Part shown: in pieces, positions 1 to 7,687 of the stretch
Layout of the letters: every line of letters begins with the position of its first letter
Position numbering within the stretch: position 1 is the stretch's first letter
NCBI GenBank assembly: GCA_023667265.1
Contig: JAMPAJ010000009.1
Location: 1-36,266, forward strand
Source of the DNA: Alistipes sp.
GTDB lineage: Bacteria > Bacillota > Clostridia > Oscillospirales > Ruminococcaceae
Length of the DNA: 36,266 nt
Direction of reading: 5' to 3'
The notes under the pieces: model-generated
The model's database searches: none
What the model was told of the DNA's origin: nothing
What the model saw: only the letters and a program-made list of their open reading frames with translations
Program-made: the position numbers and the translations under genes

Positions 1-47
1 CTGTCAAGGGTAAAATGCACGCTTCGCGCCCTTGACAGTATTTTTTT
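1..47 (+). terminator. Intrinsic terminator of a gene left of the window
   Basis: A 10-base-pair perfect stem (1-10 with 29-38) is followed by a run of seven T at 41-47 on the plus strand. It probably ends a plus-strand gene outside the window. It may also serve the minus-strand cotJ operon that ends at 191, though the T-run orientation favours plus. Confidence 0.75.
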
Positions 48-190
48 ATGAATTGGTTTGCAATTAGCAAATTTAAGGATTATTATAGTTGAAATCAACA
101 GGAAATATGTATACAAAACCGTTTGCTTTTATCCATTTTTCCCTGTGTTGCCTATACGAAATTGCAGCTATGGTAAGGCTCGTCCTACAT

Positions 191-661
191 TTACGTTTTA
201 AAACAGCGTAAAATAGCCACTTTCAAGGCTCGTAGCCTTTGCATGATTGCACCATCTGCTGCCAGATCCTCCATAAGGTCGGTAATAATATCGCCCTTAG
301 ACTGGAAATAGGAAGCGGTAAAAGGAGTTCCCGATGCAGCTATTGGGTAGATTCCGGTGGTGTGGTCTACGAAATAGGTGTCAAAACCGCACGCCTTGAT
401 TTCGTCAATGCTCAGATTCCGGGTCAGCTGGTAGAGGATAGCAGATATCACCTCTACGTGGGCGAGTTCTTCCGTACCAATATCCGTCAGCAGACCCTTG
501 ACCTCGCCGTATGGCATGACATAACGCTGGTTCAGATAGCGGAGGGAGGCAGCCAGCTCGCCGTCCGGACCGCCCAACTGGCTGATAATAGCCATAGCCA
601 GCTTGGGGTTGGGATTCTTGATATTTACAGGATATTGCAGCTTCTTCTCATAACTCCACAT
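191..661 (-). CDS. cotJC: CotJC-type manganese catalase-like spore coat protein, C-terminally truncated
   Basis: The N-terminal ~135 residues match the CotJC / manganese catalase family: MWSYEKKLQYP start, GELAASLRYL helix, EELAHVE metal-binding helix and the SKGDIITDLMEDLAAD segment. CotJC belongs to the spore coat and has the non-haem Mn catalase four-helix fold. Known family members run to about 190-200 residues; this one stops at 156. From about residue 137 the sequence (GAIMQRLRALKV...) no longer resembles the family, so the last helix with its metal-ligand histidine is missing. A GGGAGGTG ribosome site precedes the ATG, and the gene follows cotJB by three bases. It may be a functional short form, a frameshift or a recombinational truncation. 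Confidence 0.8.
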   Translation of the reverse strand: MWSYEKKLQYPVNIKNPNPKLAMAIISQLGGPDGELAASLRYLNQRYVMPYGEVKGLLTDIGTEELAHVEVISAILYQLTRNLSIDEIKACGFDTYFVDHTTGIYPIAASGTPFTASYFQSKGDIITDLMEDLAADGAIMQRLRALKVAILRCFKT

Positions 662-664
662 AAA

Positions 665-913
665 TCACACCTCCCAGGGGAACGGCTCATCGACCCACTG
701 CCAGTGTTGCAGATTCGGATTCGCGTCAACAGTGACCGGGCTGAAACGAGCGTTGTATTCGGCGGCTGCGTCATTGCGGAGTCTGGTGTATTTTTCAAAT
801 GCAGCCAGTCCGTTGGCACAGTTTGGATGAGTGTCGAGGTAGAGCTGAAGCTCTTTAAGCATAAAATCGTACTGCTGGAGCTTGTGCATAAGCGCTTTTC
901 TTGTGTCCGTCAT
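665..913 (-). CDS. cotJB: Spore coat protein CotJB
   Basis: An 82-residue protein with the CotJB pattern: a basic N-terminal helix (TRKALMHKLQQYDFMLKELQ), then YLDTHPN, and a C-terminal aromatic stretch ending in WVDEPFPWEV. CotJB is a small protein encoded between cotJA and cotJC in endospore formers and is needed for coat incorporation of the CotJ set. The start at 913 is preferred over an upstream start at 943 because a strong AAGGAGG site lies just before it. The start overlaps the cotJA stop, suggesting translational coupling. Confidence 0.9.
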   Translation of the reverse strand: MTDTRKALMHKLQQYDFMLKELQLYLDTHPNCANGLAAFEKYTRLRNDAAAEYNARFSPVTVDANPNLQHWQWVDEPFPWEV

Positions 914-1152
914 CTTCTGCCTCCTTCCTGGAAGGGGAAGCAAAGTTCAGGGAAGAGCGTTCCGCTTGCCAGCGCCTTTTCCGGTGAATTGATCTCTCCC
1001 CAGTTCTGGAACGGCACGTAAGCCATACCGACAGGCGTCGCTGCCGGAAAGGGCGTCATTGATGCTCTGACCGCGGAAAATGCGGCAGAATTACGGCTGC
1101 CGTTTTCCCGGGGAGAAAAATTCCGGGAATTGTTATAGGAATTGAAATTCAT
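910..1152 (-). CDS. cotJA: Spore coat associated protein CotJA
   Basis: An 80-residue protein whose C-terminal half carries the CotJA signature: PVGMAYVPFQNW, then a GTLFPEL block and a PF ending. The N-terminus is Asn/Ser-rich and variable, as usual in the family. CotJA is the first gene of the cotJ operon, which in Bacillus subtilis is transcribed in the mother cell. A clear AAGGAGG ribosome site lies before the ATG. Three adjacent genes in the canonical order cotJA-B-C make the assignment secure and suggest an ancestor able to sporulate. Confidence 0.92.
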   Translation of the reverse strand: MNFNSYNNSRNFSPRENGSRNSAAFSAVRASMTPFPAATPVGMAYVPFQNWGEINSPEKALASGTLFPELCFPFQEGGRR

Positions 1153-1270
1153 ATCAAAACCTCCTTGTGCATTTCAAGACGAATTGCCGTCTGCAAACGT
1201 CTCTGTATTATGTTATGCGGCAGGGAGGTATTTTGTCACATCATAGACGGTAGAGCCAAGTATAATAAAG

Positions 1271-1300
1271 GCTTCTCCGAACATAAAAATCCGGAGAAGC
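1271..1300 (-). terminator. Intrinsic terminator of the flavin operon
   Basis: A 9-base-pair stem (1271-1279 with 1292-1300) lies just past the stop of the Gx-family gene at 1309. On the minus strand it is followed by a short T-containing stretch (CCTTTATT). Confidence 0.65.
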
Positions 1301-1308
1301 ACCTTTTG

Positions 1309-1809
1309 TCATAGATCAATATATTTTCCGAGTCTCGCCGTTGCGAACTGAGCGCAAAGCCCGGTAAATGCACCGGCAATGCAGCCTGAGATCAGAAGCA
1401 ATGGCAGATAGGCGATGACCGCCGTTGTACGCATAACAGCCAGAGCCGCTGCCGTCTGACCGATATTGTGCAGTATACCTCCGATTATGCTGCAAAGCCA
1501 GATATACCTCTCGTCGAGTATCTTCCGCATCAGGATCATTCCTGCAAGGCACAGCAGTCCTCCGCTCAGACTATATATCATCGCCGAAAGATTTCCGCCG
1601 AAAACCGAGCCGAGAAAAATACGCACCAGCAGTATCATCGCCGTTTCCCTTGCACGCAGGTGGTAAAGCCCATAAACCGTTATAATATTTGCAAGCCCGA
1701 GCTTTACTCCAGGGATCGGAACAAGATTCGGTATCCGCAGCTCCACGGTAAAAATAATCAGCGCAATTCCCGTCAGCAGCGACATATAGCAGATTTTTTT
1801 TACATTCAT
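1309..1809 (-). CDS. Gx transporter family / EetB-like integral membrane protein
   Basis: A 166-residue hydrophobic protein with about five membrane segments. The N-terminal motif (ELRIPNLVPIPGVKLGLANI) is typical of the family named heptaprenyl diphosphate synthase component I (PF07456, 'Gx transporter'). Members of this family next to ApbE and FMN-binding genes include EetB of the Listeria flavin-based extracellular electron transfer locus; that parallel is from established knowledge. The start overlaps the ApbE stop by four bases (ATGA), so translation is coupled. It probably helps assemble or serve the extracytosolic flavoprotein encoded upstream. A role in quinone or prenyl metabolism is the alternative. 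Confidence 0.78.
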   Translation of the reverse strand: MNVKKICYMSLLTGIALIIFTVELRIPNLVPIPGVKLGLANIITVYGLYHLRARETAMILLVRIFLGSVFGGNLSAMIYSLSGGLLCLAGMILMRKILDERYIWLCSIIGGILHNIGQTAAALAVMRTTAVIAYLPLLLISGCIAGAFTGLCAQFATARLGKYIDL

Positions 1810-2828
1810 GGCTGTATCACCCGGACGTCATAGCTGTCGGCACTGAGCGAAAAGCTTTCCTCGATATCCGGCGTAATGCAGATCGTTCCGTTCTCGTCAA
1901 TGAGGATCATATCAAAATCGCCGTGGTCGCGCCAGAAATCCACCGCATTTTCGTAGCCAGATACGAACATAGCCGTTGAAAGAGCGTCGCACATGAGACC
2001 GCTTTCCGCAATTATAGTCACGGAGACAAGCCCGTTGTCCGCCGGGAAACCGTCCTCCGGGTCGATGATATGATGATACCGGACGCCGTCGTCGCCTATG
2101 AAATACCGCTCGTAGTTGCCGGAGGTTATCACCGCTTTATCGGAGACCTCCACAACGGCAAGGGTAACGTCCGGGAAAAACGGATCGGTAACGGCAATTT
2201 TCCACTGAGAGCCGTCGGGCTTCCTTCCGAGGGTCTGGACGTTTCCGCCAAGGCTTATAACTGCCGATTCCACGCCGTTTTCCGCAAGTATATCCATTAC
2301 CCTGTCCGAGGTGTAGCCCTTAGCCAGCGCGCCAAGATCAAGCTGATAATTCTCCGGAACTGTAACGATACTGTCAGAAAGCTGTATCTGGCGGTAGTCA
2401 ACGTTTTTCAGCAGAGCGTCAATATCCCTCTGTTCAGGAATCTTGTAATCCCCTGTCGTGAATCCCCATTCTCTGAGAACAGGATAAACGGAAATGTCCA
2501 GAGCTCCGTCGGTTTCCGCGCCAAGCTCGAGAGCCTTTGCAATTATCTCCGCCGTGTCCGCGCCAACAGTCACGCCGCTGCCGTTTGCGCTGTTTACAGC
2601 CGAAATATCGCTTTCCGCGCCTGTAACTGAGAGCAGCTCCTCAAGCCGCAGTATCTCCTCTTCCGCGAGCCTGAGCGCTTCCTCGGCTTCCTTTCCGTAT
2701 GCCTTCAGATACATATAGGTATCCATTGCAAAAACGTCTCTGGACGCCTGAACGCTGCTATCTGCTTTTTTTTCGCAGCCAGTAAACAGCATCAGGGCAG
2801 ACGCCGCCAAACACAATAATTTCTTCAT
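1806..2828 (-). CDS. FAD:protein FMN transferase (ApbE/FmnB-like), lipoprotein
   Basis: A 340-residue ApbE family protein. It has a lipoprotein signal peptide (lipobox LFTGC, Cys18), then the MDTYMYLKAYG motif, the DLGALAKGYTSDRV motif near residue 170, and a C-terminal ALSTAMFVSG block. ApbE enzymes move FMN from FAD onto a Thr in D-x-x-[S/T]-G-A-T motifs of extracytosolic proteins. The gene lies three bases after the FMN-binding reductase gene, whose C-terminus carries exactly such a motif (DACSGAT), so enzyme and substrate are encoded side by side. It is equivalent in type to FmnB of Listeria. Confidence in the family is high; the substrate is inferred from context. Confidence 0.93.
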   Translation of the reverse strand: MKKLLCLAASALMLFTGCEKKADSSVQASRDVFAMDTYMYLKAYGKEAEEALRLAEEEILRLEELLSVTGAESDISAVNSANGSGVTVGADTAEIIAKALELGAETDGALDISVYPVLREWGFTTGDYKIPEQRDIDALLKNVDYRQIQLSDSIVTVPENYQLDLGALAKGYTSDRVMDILAENGVESAVISLGGNVQTLGRKPDGSQWKIAVTDPFFPDVTLAVVEVSDKAVITSGNYERYFIGDDGVRYHHIIDPEDGFPADNGLVSVTIIAESGLMCDALSTAMFVSGYENAVDFWRDHGDFDMILIDENGTICITPDIEESFSLSADSYDVRVIQP

Positions 2829-2831
2829 ATT

Positions 2832-4193
2832 TTACCTTTTAGCCGATTTCAGAGCCTTTTCCACTGCCTTCATAATCGCGTTTGAGCTGTAAGTCGCGCC
2901 CGAGCAGGCATCGACCTGAGAGCTCTGGGAATTGAGTATCGCAGGTATAACCTGATTAGCCGCCGAGTCGAAGTATGAGGTGTCAAATTCGTTGGAATAG
3001 CCCGAAATATTGGTTATTACGTCATTTTCAATGGTGATCGTTATCGTGACTTCACCGTCATAGCCGAATGCGCTGGCAGTAAAATCACCGTTATTATAGA
3101 TATACTGAGGTTCTGGTTCGGGAGCAGGCTCAGGCTCGTGGTTCTCCTCCGGCTCCGGGGTTTCCTGCTCCTCCGGAGCTTCCTCCGGTGACTCTTCCTC
3201 CTCAGACTCAGCAGCCTCAGTCTCTGTTTCCTCGGACTCCTCTTCATCCTCAGATGTTGAAGTTGTTACCGTTTCCGCGGAAGCTGTTGTTGTCGTCGCA
3301 TCCGTAAGCGTCGTAAGACCCGACGCTGTTGATGTGACAGCGGCATTATCCGCAGAAGTCGTCGCCGTAGACGTAACTATGGCAAAGGATTTCGATGTGC
3401 TGCCTTCAACCGGAGAATCGCTTTTCTTCACCGGCTGCGCAGCCCAGATCGCCATAGCTATCCCGGCAGCAGCGATAACAGCCATAAGCACAGTCACAGG
3501 TGTTCTGAAGCTGAACTGCTTTTTTACCAGATACTTTCTGATCCTGAAAAAAGCATAGCCTATGAACACCAGACTGTACATAAATACGCTGAAAATATAT
3601 CCCTCTCTGCCCATTCTCGCAATCGGAACAGTCAGCAGCATAACGTGGACGTAGATCAGTCCGTAAAACAGGTATGCCGTCCGCTGCAGCCTCTTCCACA
3701 GCTTTGCGTTCATCTTTCTGCGTATCGCAGGGAACGAAAGTACAGTAAGCGGTATCATGATAACAAGCATAACAATAGTGCATATCGCCGCGCAGATCTG
3801 AGTACTGCTCATTCTGTCAGAATCGGTGAACAGCAGCTTGAAATATGTTCTGCCGTAGCCTATATTATGTCCGAGGGTAAGAATCGCTGTAAAAATACTT
3901 AATTCTCCACGGATAGGCATGAGCTTCTTTATAGCCGCCGAGCCGTTCGGAAGAGCGCCCATGATCATTACAACGCACCACAATGCCGTCGCCAGCGCGC
4001 CGCGTGTGAACAGCCCGATAACATAGTTATTGACAAACGCCGGCAGCTCGCGGGTATTGAAGGAGGGCAGCACAGCCATGACAACGGTCAGCAGAACAGC
4101 CGCCCCGTAAAAGACATACGGACACTTTTTCAAAGCGCCGCCGCAGAAAAACGCAAAAGCGAAAGCCACGATAAGGGCAATGAGGAATAACAT
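2832..4193 (-). CDS. Ferric-reductase-like membrane protein with C-terminal FMN-binding domain
   Basis: A 453-residue, three-part protein. Residues 1-250 hold about six membrane helices with a YedZ/MsrQ-like motif (LWKRLQRTAY then YVHVMLL). His109 and His183 are plausible haem b ligands. Residues ~255-370 form a Ser/Thr- and Glu/Pro-rich linker. Residues ~371-453 are an FMN_bind domain ending in DACSGATYSSNAI, the ApbE flavinylation motif, with Thr434 the expected FMN attachment site. Electrons may pass from quinol or a cytosolic donor through haem to covalent FMN outside the membrane. The gene is 12 bases after the Tp47-like gene and 3 before apbE. Confidence 0.85.
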   Translation of the reverse strand: MLFLIALIVAFAFAFFCGGALKKCPYVFYGAAVLLTVVMAVLPSFNTRELPAFVNNYVIGLFTRGALATALWCVVMIMGALPNGSAAIKKLMPIRGELSIFTAILTLGHNIGYGRTYFKLLFTDSDRMSSTQICAAICTIVMLVIMIPLTVLSFPAIRRKMNAKLWKRLQRTAYLFYGLIYVHVMLLTVPIARMGREGYIFSVFMYSLVFIGYAFFRIRKYLVKKQFSFRTPVTVLMAVIAAAGIAMAIWAAQPVKKSDSPVEGSTSKSFAIVTSTATTSADNAAVTSTASGLTTLTDATTTTASAETVTTSTSEDEEESEETETEAAESEEEESPEEAPEEQETPEPEENHEPEPAPEPEPQYIYNNGDFTASAFGYDGEVTITITIENDVITNISGYSNEFDTSYFDSAANQVIPAILNSQSSQVDACSGATYSSNAIMKAVEKALKSAKR

Positions 4194-4205
4194 TTCAGAC
4201 CACCC

Positions 4206-5693
4206 TTACTTCTTTCTTCTCTTGGAAATTACAGCCGCTGCGCCAGCCATAGCTGCGAAAGCAACAGGGATCGCTGCGCCTGCATCGCCTGTCTTAGGGC
4301 TGTTTGAATCGTTTGACTTAGCTGCAGCTGTAGTCTTGGCAGCTGTAGTTGTCTTGCTGGAGGACGAAGTTCCGTTGCCTGCCTTAGTTGTTGCAGCAGG
4401 TGCAGGAGCAGCTGTCGTAGCAGGAGCTTCTGTAGACCCGCCGGGAACATTAGCCTCCTCAGCAACATAGTCGACCATGATCTTTTTAATGATATAATTG
4501 TCGCAGCTGAACTCAACTGTGTATGTAGTTTCGTCTACCAGCTCGCCGTATTCAACAGTAGTGCCAGCCTTGTTTGTAACGCTGCCCTTTACGATAGAAA
4601 CAGCATTGTTCTCCAGAGAAACAAATTCCGGATCAATGTCGTCGTCAGCCGGGTCAACGAATACAGGAGTAATGTATGTCAGAACAGGATTTCTTCCGCC
4701 TGTAGTGTGGTAAACCTTTACCTTGATATTCTCGCCGTCCTCGGGCAGACCGCTGAGCACAAGAGAATTGCCCTTGAACGAAGCTGTAACAGCGCCTGTG
4801 TAAACCTCAGCTACATCTGTGCTGAACGCATAGTCGTAAACATAATTCTCGTACGCAGGAACTTCGCCGTCAGTCAGGTCGGTGTCCTTTGCAGAGCAGT
4901 AGAAGCGGACATTTGTGAGCTTCTTTCCGTCAAGACCGGGAGTTGAAGCAACCTTCCATGCGATATCGCTGTATGACCAGATCTGATCCAGATGATACAG
5001 ACCCTTTGACGTGCCGTCTTCAGCTGTGATTACCATAGCGTTGACGATCTTGTCGGAAGCATTCTCAGCAGCAGCAATGTCGATCTGAATATCGCCCCAG
5101 TTTGTGCCGTATGAAACGGGAACTTCGATATTTCCGCCGTTTACTGCGCTTGTCTTGCCTGTTGTAAATGATGTTCCGTCAAGAACCAGATAGTTTTCAG
5201 GCTCGCTGTCGAGAACATAGTAGGAATATGCAGGCGCTTCTGTCAGAGCCTGGTAGCCCTGGAGAGTGCTTGTTGAAGTCTGACCTCTTCCGAGAGTTGC
5301 TGTAGTAACTGTGGAATCAGCTGTGATCTCAGTTCCGCCAAGAGCCTTTACAGCGTCGAGACTGTCAGCCTTTACAGCCCAAGTTACGCCCTGCACCTTA
5401 GAATTTGTATCCTTACCTGTAGCAACAGCGTTGCCCTCAGCGTCAGTACCGGCAGTTGTGCCTGAGTGGTAAGCGCCGCCGGTTTTACCGTAATTTCCGG
5501 TTTTATTTGTTGCGGAGGAAACGGCATCGACATCGCAGATGTCGGCAGCGTCAGCGCCGTAGAAAGCGCTGTAGGGCACGTTCATGAGAACATAGCCGCT
5601 GAACGAGCTGTCTTCTGCAAAGGCGGCAGCGGGAACGACTGACGCAGCCATAGCCATAGCCGAGACAATACCGAGCATTTTTGTTTTCTTCAT
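4206..5693 (-). CDS. Secreted Tp47-domain-like protein with cell-wall sorting signal
   Basis: A 495-residue secreted protein. It has a signal peptide (cleavage near residue 26), then GYVLMNVPYSAFYGAD and DVDAVSSATNKT, which resemble the first domain of Treponema Tp47 and its gut Clostridia relatives. Beta-rich repeats follow, then a Thr/Ala/Ser-rich linker (~420-462). The C-terminus has an SPKTGD sorting motif, a hydrophobic segment and a KRRKK tail, indicating sortase anchoring. Residues 56-62 (DAVSSAT) fit the loose ApbE target pattern D-x-x-[S/T]-x-A-T, so this protein could itself be flavinylated at Thr62; that is inference. It is the first gene of the operon with the reductase and apbE. 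The Tp47 assignment is from pattern memory; the function is unknown. Confidence 0.65.
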   Translation of the reverse strand: MKKTKMLGIVSAMAMAASVVPAAAFAEDSSFSGYVLMNVPYSAFYGADAADICDVDAVSSATNKTGNYGKTGGAYHSGTTAGTDAEGNAVATGKDTNSKVQGVTWAVKADSLDAVKALGGTEITADSTVTTATLGRGQTSTSTLQGYQALTEAPAYSYYVLDSEPENYLVLDGTSFTTGKTSAVNGGNIEVPVSYGTNWGDIQIDIAAAENASDKIVNAMVITAEDGTSKGLYHLDQIWSYSDIAWKVASTPGLDGKKLTNVRFYCSAKDTDLTDGEVPAYENYVYDYAFSTDVAEVYTGAVTASFKGNSLVLSGLPEDGENIKVKVYHTTGGRNPVLTYITPVFVDPADDDIDPEFVSLENNAVSIVKGSVTNKAGTTVEYGELVDETTYTVEFSCDNYIIKKIMVDYVAEEANVPGGSTEAPATTAAPAPAATTKAGNGTSSSSKTTTAAKTTAAAKSNDSNSPKTGDAGAAIPVAFAAMAGAAAVISKRRKK

Positions 5694-5869
5694 AGATAAG
5701 ATCTCCTTGAATATATTTGGTTAGACATCACTAACCAGTGCAGGAATATTTTATCATAAAAAAGACTAAGTGTCAAGACAGCTAAAATAAGTTTGTGAAA
5801 ACTAACTATTTCTCGTGTTATCGTCCGCTAACAAATGTATCAAGATTGCACAGTTTCTTTGTATGATTT

Positions 5870-5991
5870 ATTATAGCATATAAACTGCCAAATTGCAACC
5901 CACGAGGAAAAAATATTGATTGCAAATATTTATAACGCGAAATTGCCAGCGGAGGCGCTCCGCTTATAGCATAAAATCAGAACAATGTCCA
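5870..5991 (-). promoter_or_regulatory. Tandem promoters with upstream box, for the flavin operon
   Basis: On the minus strand the proximal promoter has -35 TTGCAA (5893-5898), a 17-base spacer and an extended -10 TATAAT (5870-5875). A GGCAATTTCGCG box lies at 5936-5947, 37 bases upstream of the -35. A second promoter (TGGACA 5986-5991, 17-base spacer, TATAAG 5963-5968) lies 93 bases further up, its -10 touching a perfect 7-base palindrome (5948-5964). The arrangement recurs at 36001-36168. The rest of the 540-base gap (5694-6232) shows no credible gene. Confidence 0.7.
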
Positions 5992-6190
5992 GCATATTAT
6001 ATAAACTTTTCAGAGCGTGTCCACATAAAATTAATGTGCGGTTTTTCAAGCATAATTTTGGCGGATGCAATGCAAAAAAGCGAAAGCATACTGTCGTATG
6101 GCGAGGAGGATGACACAGACAGACGGATTTTCTGTCAGCATTACTGGATAGTTTGCAATAGAGGCAAGTATATATTTTATAAAATCAAGA

Positions 6191-6229
6191 AACACCGCAC
6201 AAATACCGACGATGGTGTTGTGCGGTGTT
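6191..6229 (-). terminator. Terminator of the MATE gene
   Basis: A perfect 12-base-pair stem (6191-6202 with 6218-6229) lies 15 bases past the MATE stop. On the minus strand it is followed by TCTTGATTTTAT. It could work for either direction. Confidence 0.65.
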
Positions 6230-6243
6230 GTTTCAGTTCATAC

Positions 6244-7584
6244 TCATAAGCTTGAATTCTTTTTCCATATTCCGCTCAGATAGCAGCTCCAGGTGATAAG
6301 AAAACCGAGACCGAAGCCGAATATACCGTTCCACCAGATAATGGAATATCCAAAAAGCTCGCTGTATCTGAAAAGATATGTCACAACCACTCTTATTCCC
6401 AGCGCGCCTGTTGCCACAATTGTCGGCAGTCCGCTGTGGCCAGCTCCCTGAAACACGCCGAATATTGGAATATACATGGACAATACGATGTTGATAAGCG
6501 AAACTGCCCGCAAATGCGCAAGACAGTATTCTGCCGACTGCTCGCTGAGACTGAACAGCGTGATGATATTTCCTGCAAAGATCCACACAAATGCTGAAAT
6601 AATCACCGTCATTATAAGCGAAATTATCAGCGTCTGCCTTACGCCCGGTTTTACGCGGTCAATTTTTCCTGCGCCGATATTCTGTCCGGTATAGGTTGCA
6701 AGCGTTGTCTGAAATGCGTTGCATGGAAGATTAAGATACATCTCAATACGCTGTCCAACTGTAAAGGAGGCTGTCATAACCTTCCCGAAGCCGTTGACAG
6801 CTCTCTGGATAAAAGTAAGTCCGAAGGATACTATCATGAGCTGCAGTGATATGGGAAATCCTATTCTGACGGTTTTTCTTACAAGTCCACTGTCCCATTT
6901 GTACTCATTCAGCCGGAATCTGAACTGGGGATATTTGGCTCTCATGTAAATGTATGCAGCGGCAAATGAAGCAGCCTGGGAAATATCTGTAGCGATCGCA
7001 GCTCCAGCCACGCCCCACTTGAATACAGCGACGAATAGTATATCCAGTCCAATATTCATTACAGAGGAGATCAACAGGAAATAAAGCGTTGCCGCACTGT
7101 CGCCAACTGCACGCAATATCGCGGAAAATATGTTATATCCGTACTGGAAGACCAGTCCCAATGCGTACCATCTGAAATATGTGACTGTCATGTCAAGTAT
7201 GCTCTTATCTACATTCAGCACATATGTATAGGCTGGTCGTGCGATAATACAGGCAACCACAGCGGAAGCTGCGCCAAGAAGCATAAGAAACAAAATACCT
7301 GTTGAAGCGTTCGCCCTGACAGCCTTTTCCTTTCCTGCGCCATAATTCTGCGCTACAACTACGCCGTTGCCTGACGAAAATCCCATTGCAAGGGCAAGAA
7401 ACAGAAATGTAAGGCTTCCTGTTGTTCCGACAGCCGAAAGCGCGTCCTCACTTGCATATTTACCAACGATAATAGTATCAACGGTATTGTAAAGCTGCTG
7501 CAAAAGCGAGCCGGCAAGCACGGGCAGCGAAAAATTCAGAATATGTTTCCACGGAGCGCCCTCCGTCATTGTTTTTGTTTGCAT
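6244..7584 (-). CDS. MATE family efflux transporter
   Basis: A 446-residue polytopic membrane protein with about twelve helices. The N-terminal motif (PVLAGSLLQQLYNTVDTIIV) is diagnostic of MATE (MOP superfamily) transporters of the DinF/NorM-like type. The repeat structure shows in the second half, where another Q-rich helix pair begins near ISLQLMIVSFG. These proteins export drugs or metabolites using Na+ or H+ gradients. The start at 7584 (MQTKTM) is preferred because a GGAGG site lies seven bases upstream; a TTG further up is less likely. It is a single gene flanked by hairpins on both sides. The substrate cannot be told from the sequence. Confidence 0.92.
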   Translation of the reverse strand: MQTKTMTEGAPWKHILNFSLPVLAGSLLQQLYNTVDTIIVGKYASEDALSAVGTTGSLTFLFLALAMGFSSGNGVVVAQNYGAGKEKAVRANASTGILFLMLLGAASAVVACIIARPAYTYVLNVDKSILDMTVTYFRWYALGLVFQYGYNIFSAILRAVGDSAATLYFLLISSVMNIGLDILFVAVFKWGVAGAAIATDISQAASFAAAYIYMRAKYPQFRFRLNEYKWDSGLVRKTVRIGFPISLQLMIVSFGLTFIQRAVNGFGKVMTASFTVGQRIEMYLNLPCNAFQTTLATYTGQNIGAGKIDRVKPGVRQTLIISLIMTVIISAFVWIFAGNIITLFSLSEQSAEYCLAHLRAVSLINIVLSMYIPIFGVFQGAGHSGLPTIVATGALGIRVVVTYLFRYSELFGYSIIWWNGIFGFGLGFLITWSCYLSGIWKKNSSL

Positions 7585-7656
7585 TTTATCAACCTCCAAA
7601 ATCGCTATAGGACCTTCATAGAAAGCTACTGGGCCAGAGCGTGTTCACATTCAAAA

Positions 7657-7679
7657 GGGCTGCGAAAATCCCGCAGCCC
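7657..7679 (-). terminator. Terminator of the GH5 gene
   Basis: An 8-base-pair GC-rich stem (7657-7664 with 7672-7679) is followed on the minus strand by TTTTGA. It lies just after the dockerin GH5 stop codon at 7688. Confidence 0.8.
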
Positions 7680-7687
7680 CGATAGTA

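Noticed and set aside
239-1021. A 260-codon plus-strand open frame across the cotJ region
   Set aside because: It is antisense to three well-recognised cotJ genes and has no family resemblance or ribosome site.
5920-6249. A 109-codon plus-strand open frame in the gap upstream of the Tp47-like gene
   Set aside because: It starts inside the repeated promoter element, has no ribosome site and no recognisable domain.
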